Assembly: GCA_021325145.1 (NCBI GenBank)
Contig: JAJPHR010000046.1
Span: forward strand, 1 to 38,666
Direction: 5' to 3'
From: Verrucomicrobiota bacterium
GTDB taxonomy: Bacteria; Verrucomicrobiota; Verrucomicrobiia; Limisphaerales; Pedosphaeraceae
Length of the DNA stretch: 38,666 bases
Below are positions 6,812-14,238 of this stretch, in pieces. Positions within the stretch are counted from its first letter, which is position 1; every line of letters begins with the position of its first letter. The notes below the pieces were generated by a model that saw nothing but the letters and a program-made list of their open reading frames with translations, made no database searches and had not been told where the DNA came from. Both the position numbers and the translations under genes were made by a program.

Positions 6812-8167
6812 TCATATTTCAACTCTTTCTCTGGCCTGAAGCCACCCGCTTGGAATCGCATTTCGCCCCGCGTTCAAGGCTACGATTCCGCCAACGATCG
6901 CGCAAGTAGTGTCGCGGTCACCCAAACCGCTAACGGTAGTCCAAAGCGCTTCCGTGTAATCCTGAGCGTGTCCAGCGGCACACCAAAGGCAAAATGGGAC
7001 CGTGTCCGAAGCGATCACTTGAGACCCGTTGCCGAGTACCGAGGCCGCCGTTCGCGATGACAAGTTCAAGGGCAGTTCCAAGGCTTTCTTCAGCCTATAG
7101 TAGGTTTCCGTGCGAGGGATGCGTTCCAGCACAAACTCGATCATCGCATGGCTGGTTTGCGTTTGATGCTCGCCTTCGCGAACCATCCACGCGGCCGCCA
7201 AGGCGACCGCGACCGCGCCAGTTTGCCCATCCGGATGCGCGTGTGTTACTTCGGCCGAGGCGGATGCTTCTGCAACTACGCGATCCAGGTCGTCCGCAAA
7301 ATAAGCACCAACGGGGGCAACGCGCATCGCTCCACCGTTCCCGCACGATCCTTGACCATCGAAGACACTGCCCGCAGCGGTCTGCCAAGGCATGCCTTCG
7401 CCGATGGCCCGAAGGATGCCGTGTGCAGTCCCGCCGTAGCCGCGTTGAGGTTCACGGGCGTATTCTCTGGCAAAAGCGTGAGCCAAAGCTTCCCGCTCAA
7501 TGTGGCCATAGCGCTTCAAACATCGGACAATGGATAGCGCCATCATGGTATCGTCGGTGACGAACCAGGGAGGCGGCGGCGGATCGCGATGCTGCAGGCG
7601 CAGCTCAATTGTTAGCGGGCTGGCGAAGAAACACTCGCCAAATCCGTCCCCCAATGAAAGTCCGTCGAACGCCAGCATCGCCCTTTCCATTCGAGAGTCG
7701 TGGTCAACCGGAAGTCGAGCCGGCCAACTGTTCGGATGACCGGCCATGAGCTTGCGCGCAACACGAAGCCAAATGGTTTCCACCCAAACAATACCCATCG
7801 GTCCGACACGTTCGATTATCCAATCCGCAAACCGAAGTTCATTATACATGGACCAGGCCCGTTCGGTGTTGCTGGAATGAATAATGGCCGGACATGCCGG
7901 ACGGCATTCAGCCAGAAACTTCGCTACATCCAATCCGGTGCCGGGATCAGCGGTTACCCCCGGCCGCGGATTGAGATCGTGGTCCAGCGAGATCAAAGCC
8001 GCTGTTGGAAAATACGCCTCGCACTCCTTGATCATCGACGGCGCGTCATGCCAGAGCCGGAGTTGGAAGCCGCCGCCCAACGTTGGCACAGCCTTTTCGA
8101 ATGCCGCAATGCGCTCGTCGTTATCTTCCAGAATCAAAATGGTTCGGGTTGCGGGCATGATTTCCAT
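6812..8167 (-). CDS. Fusion: cyclic-phosphate-processing receiver (cREC) domain + ADP-ribosylglycohydrolase
   Basis: A 451-residue two-domain protein. Residues ~7-140 resemble a receiver-like fold with LEDNDER (13-19), SLDHDL (60-65) and IHSSN (96-100). The extra histidines (His63, His97) and Asn100 match the receiver variant predicted to act on cyclic phosphates rather than to carry a phosphoryl signal. Residues ~155-451 form an ADP-ribosylglycohydrolase domain: LSLGDGFGE, FVTDDTMMAL, GNGGAMRVAPVGAYF and GLGDRDTTCAIVGG, with the metal-binding Asp residues kept. The fusion suggests sequential action on ADP-ribose carrying a 1''-linked or cyclic phosphate. It begins 14 bp after the NAD-kinase-like gene. 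An in-frame ATG three codons later is an alternative start. A true phosphoacceptor role of the receiver domain is not excluded. Confidence 0.88.
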   Translation of the reverse strand: MEIMPATRTILILEDNDERIAAFEKAVPTLGGGFQLRLWHDAPSMIKECEAYFPTAALISLDHDLNPRPGVTADPGTGLDVAKFLAECRPACPAIIHSSNTERAWSMYNELRFADWIIERVGPMGIVWVETIWLRVARKLMAGHPNSWPARLPVDHDSRMERAMLAFDGLSLGDGFGECFFASPLTIELRLQHRDPPPPPWFVTDDTMMALSIVRCLKRYGHIEREALAHAFAREYAREPQRGYGGTAHGILRAIGEGMPWQTAAGSVFDGQGSCGNGGAMRVAPVGAYFADDLDRVVAEASASAEVTHAHPDGQTGAVAVALAAAWMVREGEHQTQTSHAMIEFVLERIPRTETYYRLKKALELPLNLSSRTAASVLGNGSQVIASDTVPFCLWCAAGHAQDYTEALWTTVSGLGDRDTTCAIVGGIVALNAGRNAIPSGWLQARERVEI

Positions 8168-8181
8168 AATTCAATTCTCGG

Positions 8182-9183
8182 TCACTCCACCAACAAGCCC
8201 TTGCGTTCCGCGAGTCCGATAACGGCCTGCGCGCCGGAGTTAAACTCCAGAAAATCTTTCTCGATTCCGTCGCTGAAAATGACTCCGTTCTCGGCCATCA
8301 ACGATTGCAGCCGCAAGGGCGATTCCGATGTCACGCGGCCGAAGACAAGCGACGCGCCGGTGGTCATCGTGGGAAACGGCTCGCGAACGGTGAAAAAAAG
8401 GTAATTGGCGTCCCAGGCGAATTCAGTTCGGACGTTCGTTTGGAGCCTTGGTGGCTGCACGCTCGTCTGCCTGCGGGTAGCCATCATGTTTTCGGTTTCC
8501 GGTCGAACCAGCACCGACGCGGCGGATTGGCTGATTGCGGCTGCGCCGGTCATCAGGCTCTTGAACCAGCCGGTCGAGCCCATTCCGGTCGAGACGATGA
8601 CGCCGCTCGAAGAGTGGGTCTCGCTTGCCTTGCCGGACTGAATCACGTACCGCGCCGAACTGTGCGTGCGGGGACCGATGAAAAGGTCATTCACCGCGTA
8701 CATAGTCTGGCCGTTGTTCAGGGTCGCTTTGGCCATGGTCACGGTTTTGGTGTGGCGTCCATGCGCGAGCACTTCCGGGATTACCTTTGTCAAATCGCAC
8801 ACCTTGAAAGGAAGCAGCTTGCCGTCCCAGCGCGCCGGATCGGGGTTGACGCCCACCACCGGCTGGCCGTCGAGATATTTCAAGGTGTTCGCGACCAAGC
8901 CGTCCTGACCGAGTGTCACGACGGTGTCATCGGGCGCGAACACGAAGTTCGGCAGGAACGCTCGATCCACGGTTTGCACCCGGCCCAGTTCAGCGAGCAC
9001 CGTTTGCGCCTCCACCAGCGCGTGATGGTAAGTCTCATCCTCACGTTGGTAATCGAGGAAGTCTGCGCCTTGGTGTTCGATGTAAAAGCGGGCCTGGCTG
9101 ACCGTGTTGAACCGGACCACCAGTTCAGCCAGGCGCGTCGGGCGCGTCACGAGGACGATTTTGTTGTCAGTCAGACGGTTCAT
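8182..9183 (-). CDS. Divergent NAD-kinase-fold protein
   Basis: A 333-residue protein related to ATP-NAD kinases but clearly divergent. The GGDG motif is GQDG (92-95), keeping the aspartate. The usual NxG segment after it reads VGVNPDP, and a NDLFIGPRTHSSARY block and STGMGSTGW stand where canonical enzymes have ND/NE and TPTGSTAY. The window also encodes a canonical NAD kinase at 25833-26717, so this paralogue probably has a different substrate or regulation. It could phosphorylate an NAD- or ADP-ribose-related ligand, or bind one as a sensor. It lies 18 bp after the SPFH gene and 14 bp before the cREC-glycohydrolase gene. Confidence 0.85.
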   Translation of the reverse strand: MNRLTDNKIVLVTRPTRLAELVVRFNTVSQARFYIEHQGADFLDYQREDETYHHALVEAQTVLAELGRVQTVDRAFLPNFVFAPDDTVVTLGQDGLVANTLKYLDGQPVVGVNPDPARWDGKLLPFKVCDLTKVIPEVLAHGRHTKTVTMAKATLNNGQTMYAVNDLFIGPRTHSSARYVIQSGKASETHSSSGVIVSTGMGSTGWFKSLMTGAAAISQSAASVLVRPETENMMATRRQTSVQPPRLQTNVRTEFAWDANYLFFTVREPFPTMTTGASLVFGRVTSESPLRLQSLMAENGVIFSDGIEKDFLEFNSGAQAVIGLAERKGLLVE

Positions 9184-9201
9184 TTTGTGGAACCAATTGT
9201 A

Positions 9202-10254
9202 TTAAGCTTCCGCCTTGGCGGGAAGGCGCTGCGTTTTCATCGGCGGCGGCGTCAACAACTCCCTCAAGAGATCGGGCGAGATGTTGAGCTGCCCGATCTT
9301 ATCCGCCTTGCCGGCGAGTTCCTGAAAGGCGAACGCGATCAATTGTTCGGGCCGCATCCCAGTGGTCGCGAGCGCTTGCAAAATTCGCGCATCCGCGCTG
9401 CCCAGGGCCTTCATCGTGGCCGTCACGCCGTAGGCGCGAACGTCCGCTTCGGCCCGGGCGTTATCCGCCGTCAACTCGACGAACCGCTTGCGTCGATCTT
9501 CCAGGCCGATGTTGGCTTCCAGCGCTTCCTTTTGCACGAGGTGTTTCTTTTCCTGCACCGCGCGTTCGGCCTCCATTTGAGTCTCGCGAATCTGCCGCTT
9601 TTTGTTTTCGACCGCGATCTCTGTATTAAGTTCGTTCTCCTTGATGGCACGTTCCTGCTCGACGGCCGAATTCCGCCGGGCATACACCGCCTCGTCCGCC
9701 TCGCGGAACAACTTTTCACGCGTCTCGGCTTCGAGCGCGCGCGCGGTTTCGGGAGTGGGCTTGATCGCCAGTATCGAAAGCCCCAGCACTTCCAATCCGA
9801 GCGACGCCAATTCCGGCGATCCTGTCAAACCCGCCCGGACCGCTTGGACGACCACATCCGAAGCCACAATCGCCTCGCGCAACGGGAGCTTTTGCAATTC
9901 CGCCCGCGCCAGCACGTTTACAACATGAACAACGCGCTCCGGAAGTTTCCGCGGATCTTCGGAAGTGTAGGTGTGACCGTTCCCGGCCAGCGTATAATTC
10001 AGCAGCGATGCCAGCCGTTTCGGGTCACCCACTCGAAAGGTGATCTGGCCTTGCAGCGTGACATTCTGAAAATCCGCGGTGGTTTCCTGGAAAATGAACG
10101 GCACGTCGGTGCTGCCGACCGGCACCGCGACGAGCGAAGTGGTCGGCGCATAATAAAAGAAAGACAATCCCAATCCTTCGCGAACGACTTTGCCCGCCCG
10201 GTATTGCAGCAGGTAGGTCGTTGGCGGAACTTTGATGAATTTAATTCCGATCAT
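9202..10254 (-). CDS. SPFH/Band 7 domain protein without obvious membrane anchor
   Basis: A 350-residue SPFH (stomatin/prohibitin/flotillin) family protein. The N-terminal ~190 residues hold the SPFH-like beta/alpha region (for example TADFQNVTLQGQITFRV). Residues ~190-290 form a long charged helix rich in E, R, K and A, expected to be a coiled coil for oligomerisation. The C-terminal ~50 residues include a conserved-looking GMRPEQLIAFAFQELA helix. It lacks the usual N-terminal hydrophobic anchor, so membrane attachment, if any, would be peripheral. It sits 20 bp after the regulator gene and 18 bp before the NAD-kinase-like gene. Its role in an NAD operon is unknown; a scaffold is plausible. 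Confidence 0.92.
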   Translation of the reverse strand: MIGIKFIKVPPTTYLLQYRAGKVVREGLGLSFFYYAPTTSLVAVPVGSTDVPFIFQETTADFQNVTLQGQITFRVGDPKRLASLLNYTLAGNGHTYTSEDPRKLPERVVHVVNVLARAELQKLPLREAIVASDVVVQAVRAGLTGSPELASLGLEVLGLSILAIKPTPETARALEAETREKLFREADEAVYARRNSAVEQERAIKENELNTEIAVENKKRQIRETQMEAERAVQEKKHLVQKEALEANIGLEDRRKRFVELTADNARAEADVRAYGVTATMKALGSADARILQALATTGMRPEQLIAFAFQELAGKADKIGQLNISPDLLRELLTPPPMKTQRLPAKAEA

Positions 10255-10274
10255 AATACGCCTTTCGTTGATGG

Positions 10275-10964
10275 TTAGAGTTCGAAATTAAAGCCGCGCT
10301 TCTTAAGCTGCTGATATTTTCGTTCGTCGAATCGATAAAGCCGCGCGGCGCGGTGGGCGACGTCCTGTTCGATTTCGTCCAATTCGATGAGCAGGCCCAT
10401 GCTCAGGATTTTTTTGCGGAAGTTGCGTTTGTCGAATTTTTGTTCCAGCACGGTTTCGTACAGGTGCTGCAGTTGGGAGAGCGTGAATTTGGGCGGCAGC
10501 AATTCGAAACCGATGGGTTGGTAGCGCACCTTGCCTTGCAACCGTTGGAGCGCCAGCGCGAGAATTTTGTCGTGATCGAAGGCGAGTTTGGGCACGTCGG
10601 AAACGCCGAACCATGCGGCGTTGCGGGCATCCGTCGTGGGCCGGATGCGATAATCACTGAGCTTGACCAGCGCGTAATAGGCTACGCTCACCACGCGTTC
10701 GCGCGGGTCGCGCCCGAGATCGCCCACGGTGTAAAGCTGTTCGAGAAACACCTTGCTGATGCCGGTTTCCTCCTCGAGTTCGCGCCGCGCGGCATCGTCC
10801 AGCGTTTCGTCCACGCGGACGAATCCGCCAGGCAGCGCCCATTTGCCTTCAAATGGCGGCAGATCGCGCTGAATCAGCATGACCTTCAGCTCGCCCTCAT
10901 CGAACCCGAACACCACGCAATCCACCGTCAGGGCCGGTCGCGCATATTGGTAGGTAAAGCTCAT
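10275..10964 (-). CDS. nrtR: Nudix-winged-helix transcription regulator (NrtR type)
   Basis: A 229-residue protein with an N-terminal Nudix domain (~10-145) and a C-terminal winged-helix region (~150-229), the layout of NrtR regulators of NAD metabolism, which release DNA on binding ADP-ribose or related ligands. The Nudix box is complete (Gly47, Glu53, Arg61-Glu62-Leu63, Glu65-Glu66, Gly68), so catalytic activity may be retained; several characterised NrtR proteins have lost it. It is the first gene of the minus-strand operon, and a 21-bp palindrome lies 23 bp upstream within the predicted promoter, so autoregulation is likely. With the promoter placed as listed, the mRNA leader would be only about 14 nt, and no Shine-Dalgarno sequence is visible. 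Confidence 0.9.
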   Translation of the reverse strand: MSFTYQYARPALTVDCVVFGFDEGELKVMLIQRDLPPFEGKWALPGGFVRVDETLDDAARRELEEETGISKVFLEQLYTVGDLGRDPRERVVSVAYYALVKLSDYRIRPTTDARNAAWFGVSDVPKLAFDHDKILALALQRLQGKVRYQPIGFELLPPKFTLSQLQHLYETVLEQKFDKRNFRKKILSMGLLIELDEIEQDVAHRAARLYRFDERKYQQLKKRGFNFEL

Positions 10965-10984
10965 GTTTTGTTATCGTCACCACT

Positions 10985-11013
10985 ATGTTAGTGTAAAATA
11001 AACACTAAGTCAA
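10985..11013 (-). promoter_or_regulatory. Predicted promoter of the NAD/ADP-ribose operon
   Basis: On the minus strand TTGACT (11013-11008) and TAACAT (10990-10985) are separated by exactly 17 bp. They match 5/6 of the consensus -35 and 4/6 of the consensus -10. The expected transcription start is near 10978, about 14 nt before the regulator's ATG. Confidence 0.7.
10988..11008. promoter_or_regulatory. Candidate NrtR operator: perfect 7-7-7 palindrome
   Basis: TTAGTGT (10988-10994) and ACACTAA (11002-11008) form a perfect inverted repeat around a 7-bp AT-only spacer. It spans the region between the -35 and -10 boxes and overlaps the edge of both, the classic site for a repressor. NrtR-family dimers bind palindromes of about this length, so the adjacent regulator is the obvious ligand. 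Confidence 0.75.
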
Positions 11014-11125
11014 ATGGAATCGCGGCGACGGTGGGAAGGCTCGAATGCGCGGAATTTTTACAGTCGCTTCCCAACTTGCGAGGTGGTAAAAGGAAATCGT
11101 TCAAAGGCTAGCGCTCACGCAAATT

Positions 11126-14100
11126 ATGGCGACCATCATTGAAGCGATTGATCAGGCGGCGAAGAATTCATGGATGAGGATCTGGCAGGCTCCGGGTTGG
11201 AAACAGTTCGTGCTAACCGGGGACCGCAAACATCTAAAGGCCCTGCCTGCCATTGACGATTATGCAGCTCTGCCGGTGGAGATTCTCACAGCGCTGGGCG
11301 ATCCGGGTGGTTTGAACGAACAGGGCAGGCGGTTTTTGCTGGCCTGCGTGGAGGCGAAATTCTCGACAGCGCTGGGGCAGTGGTTGCGGCATGGCCTGGC
11401 TTTTGGGCAACCGGCGCGCGATTCTTTTGAAGCAGCGCGAGCGGTGCTGGCAGATTTCGGATGTGCTCCGGCACAATTGGGCGCGCTGACCATTCGTCAC
11501 ATCCGGGAGTTGGTTCTGGCGAATGGAGAGCCGAATGGTGCTGGCAAGTTCCTGCTCACCCTTTCCACGGCTGAAATGGCATCAGTGCTGGAGGCGCTTT
11601 CTCCAAAGGATGACACGGATCAGGAATTCGCCGCATTTTTTGGCGCGCATGCGCCAGCAAAGATATTGGAAATTCTTGAAAAGCGATTGAAGAAATCGCC
11701 GACCGGGGATTTAGACGTGAAGTTTTGGATCGCTTTGCTGAAGGCGGACAAGACGCGGTTCGCCGGGATGGCGGCGCGGGTGTTCGAAAGACTAAAAGAG
11801 TTGTCGCCACGTTTCTGGCTTGGCAAGGATTTGGCTGATATCAACCCGGCACAGTTCCGGCCAGTTCTCACGCAAATCGCGCTTGATCTGTTGATGGGCA
11901 ATGGACCGGCGGGTTCGATTTCCGGACGTGAGGCGGTTCATGGGGCTTGCTGGCTGATCGCTAATTCTGCCGAAGCCGCCATGCCGGCGCTCAAAAAATA
12001 TATCGGCACTGATCCGGCGGGGACAGCGTCCAAACTCGCCAACGATCACCCGAGGTACAGGGTTTCTGTCCTTGAAGCGGCCGATACACATCTCGGACGC
12101 GGCGCCATCCCTCTTTACGAAGCTGCGTTCGAGATCGCTCAACCGGAACCTCAATTGCAGGCATTGCAACTTTGGGTTCCGAAGGCAACACCGGAAGATG
12201 TTCCGATGCTGGCCAGCCATTTTCGCACCGCTTTGGCCGGCGGCGATTTTGCCACAGTAGCGCGTTGCGTGCGGCTGGCCGGAGAATGGAATGTGGCGGC
12301 GATCGAGGCCGATCTTTGGCCGCTGTTGGGCCATAAGTCGCGACCGGTTCGGGACGCGGCGGCATCTGTCCTCGCGAAACTGGGCGACTCGCGGCTGACG
12401 AAGGCAGCCGAGTTGTGGACCGCCCGCCGCGCGGACAGCCGCCTGGCGGCGGTGAACTGGTTGAAAACCCTGGGCACGCCAGCGGCTGCGAACGAATTGA
12501 AATCCCGCCTTGAGATCGAGGAGGACGAGGACGTTCGGGACGGCATCCTCCTGGCACTGGAAAAATTGGGCGGTGGAAATCAGATCGAACCAGCCGAACT
12601 GAAACGGCGAATCAAAAAGACCGTGGCCAAACTCAGCGGCCCACCGGTGAAATGGCTGGAGGTTGGCAAGCTGCCCGTGCCCGGAACCAAAGCAGGCAAA
12701 CCATTGGACGCCGATTCGCTGTTGTATCTGCTCTATCGGCAATCGCGAGTGAAGGAAATACGCGCGGACATCGAAGCAAAACCGCTCTACGCGCAACTTG
12801 ATCGTTCCACGAGCGGTGATCTGGGCATTGCGGTGTTGCAGGGATTTTTTGGTTCGAAAATGGAGGCGGAGGATCGCTGGGTGCTGGCGTTTGCGGCCTT
12901 GACCGGGGACGACCGGCTCGTTCCGTTGCTGGGCAGGCAAATCAAGGAATGGGCGGATGGCTCGCGCGGCAAACTGGCCGAGTATGCGGTGCAGGCGCTG
13001 GCGTTGCTGGGGACTGATTCGGCGTTGCTGGCCGTCGATGCCATGGGAATTCGCTATCGCTCGAAGAACAAGAACATCGGCAAAGCAGCCGTGGAGGCGT
13101 TTGCGGAAGCGGCGCGCGCGCGGGGGTTGACCGTTGAAGAATTGGGCGACTTGGTTGTGCCCTGGTTTGGGTTCAAGCCCGATGAAACGCGGATCGTGGA
13201 AACCGTCAAAGGGAAAATAGAGACGCGCATTTCGAGCGATTTTAAACTGACTTTCCATGACGCGGGCACGAGAAAAAAAATCGCGAAGTTGCCCGACAGC
13301 GCTCCGGCGGAGATCAAGGCGGAATTCAAGGAGCTGGCGGCCGGATTGAAGGAGGCAGTCAAAGCACAGCTTTTGCGGATGGAAACGTTGATGGTCCGCC
13401 AGTTCCGCTGGCCGCAGGCCCGCTGGCAGGAACTTTATTTGCGGCATCCGTTGCTGCTGCCATTCGCGCAACGCCTCATCTGGGGTGTTTACGATGAACA
13501 GGGGAAACTGGCGGCCACGTTTAGGGCGCTGGAAGATCGTTCCCTTACGGACGCCCAAGATGAAGCATTCGAGCTGCCATCCAGAGGGAGCGTGGGCATT
13601 GTGCACCCGCTGGAACTTTCAGTGGAATTGCGACAGGCCTGGGTCAAGCACCTGGCGGATTACGACATCGTGCCCCCGTTCGCGCAGCTTGATCGTCCGG
13701 TAGTCAAGGTGAAGCCGGAGCAGCGGAGCATGAAGTTCGGCGTCGAGGTGGCCGGCACGGAAATGAATGGCATGACCTTCAAGGGCCGCGCTGAACGGCT
13801 CGGCTGGAGCCGCGGCTCAGTGATCGATGGGGGCAGCATCAATTTTTATTACAAGAGCTTTCCCGCGGCAGGAGTGGATATATTCGTCGAACTGGACGGG
13901 ATGTACGTGGCCATGGACATGTATGCGGAAATCAAGCTTGGCCGGACTTTTTTTGTGAAGCATGGGAGTGTGCAAGTTTCCGGCTATAACTACGACGAAC
14001 CGGGCAAGGAGAGTGATGAACGATTGGTGGCGTACGGGGAGGTGCCGGATATAGCTTTCTCTGAAGCGATGGGTGATTTGGCAAGGATTGCGGGCAAAGG

Positions 14101-14140
14101 CTCGAGTGAAAAGACCGAGGCAGGGCAGGAAGACGCTTAG
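11126..14140 (+). CDS. DUF4132 protein (YehI/MolR-like), copy 1
   Basis: A 1004-residue soluble protein. The N-terminal and central ~650 residues are helical, with HEAT-like repeats visible (for example RPVRDAAASVLAKLGDSR and the segments after it). The C-terminal ~300 residues form the DUF4132 region: LMVRQFRWPQARWQELY, HPLLLPFAQRLIWGVY, then SLTDAQDE and a late GRAERLGWSRG block. The family includes E. coli YehI, once linked to molybdate regulation; its biochemical role is unknown. I see no WGR domain, which some relatives carry. It is the first plus-strand gene and is divergent from the NAD operon across a 161-bp gap. The start ATG has no strong Shine-Dalgarno sequence. Confidence 0.88.
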   Translation: MATIIEAIDQAAKNSWMRIWQAPGWKQFVLTGDRKHLKALPAIDDYAALPVEILTALGDPGGLNEQGRRFLLACVEAKFSTALGQWLRHGLAFGQPARDSFEAARAVLADFGCAPAQLGALTIRHIRELVLANGEPNGAGKFLLTLSTAEMASVLEALSPKDDTDQEFAAFFGAHAPAKILEILEKRLKKSPTGDLDVKFWIALLKADKTRFAGMAARVFERLKELSPRFWLGKDLADINPAQFRPVLTQIALDLLMGNGPAGSISGREAVHGACWLIANSAEAAMPALKKYIGTDPAGTASKLANDHPRYRVSVLEAADTHLGRGAIPLYEAAFEIAQPEPQLQALQLWVPKATPEDVPMLASHFRTALAGGDFATVARCVRLAGEWNVAAIEADLWPLLGHKSRPVRDAAASVLAKLGDSRLTKAAELWTARRADSRLAAVNWLKTLGTPAAANELKSRLEIEEDEDVRDGILLALEKLGGGNQIEPAELKRRIKKTVAKLSGPPVKWLEVGKLPVPGTKAGKPLDADSLLYLLYRQSRVKEIRADIEAKPLYAQLDRSTSGDLGIAVLQGFFGSKMEAEDRWVLAFAALTGDDRLVPLLGRQIKEWADGSRGKLAEYAVQALALLGTDSALLAVDAMGIRYRSKNKNIGKAAVEAFAEAARARGLTVEELGDLVVPWFGFKPDETRIVETVKGKIETRISSDFKLTFHDAGTRKKIAKLPDSAPAEIKAEFKELAAGLKEAVKAQLLRMETLMVRQFRWPQARWQELYLRHPLLLPFAQRLIWGVYDEQGKLAATFRALEDRSLTDAQDEAFELPSRGSVGIVHPLELSVELRQAWVKHLADYDIVPPFAQLDRPVVKVKPEQRSMKFGVEVAGTEMNGMTFKGRAERLGWSRGSVIDGGSINFYYKSFPAAGVDIFVELDGMYVAMDMYAEIKLGRTFFVKHGSVQVSGYNYDEPGKESDERLVAYGEVPDIAFSEAMGDLARIAGKGSSEKTEAGQEDA

Positions 14141-14142
14141 AA

Positions 14143-14216
14143 CCTATCCCGGTAGGGCGGGGCAGTCCTCTGCCCGCCGTCGGCGCGCACGGAGTGACGC
14201 GCCCTACCGAGATAGG
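14143..14216. repeat. Palindromic repeat element between the two DUF4132 genes
   Basis: A 74-bp element with 17-bp ends in inverted orientation (14143-14159 and 14200-14216, 16 of 17 complementary by eye). It starts 2 bp after the first DUF4132 stop. An inverted copy lies at 148-216. In RNA it would fold into a long GC-rich hairpin and may limit read-through or stabilise the upstream transcript. Confidence 0.8.
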
Positions 14217-14238
14217 CTCTTAACCTGGAACCACAAAT

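Noticed and set aside
8305..10278. A 657-codon open frame on the plus strand
   Set aside because: It is antisense to the NAD-kinase-like and SPFH genes, shows no family motif, and its histidine/arginine-rich composition is typical of the reverse frame of GC-rich genes.
10975..11125. Promoter for the first DUF4132 gene overlapping the NrtR operator
   Set aside because: No convincing plus-strand -35/-10 pair was found in the gap, so shared control of both arms by the operator cannot be claimed from sequence alone.
11792..13606. A 604-codon open frame on the minus strand
   Set aside because: Antisense to the first DUF4132 gene with no recognisable domain. The DUF4132 frame has clear family motifs.
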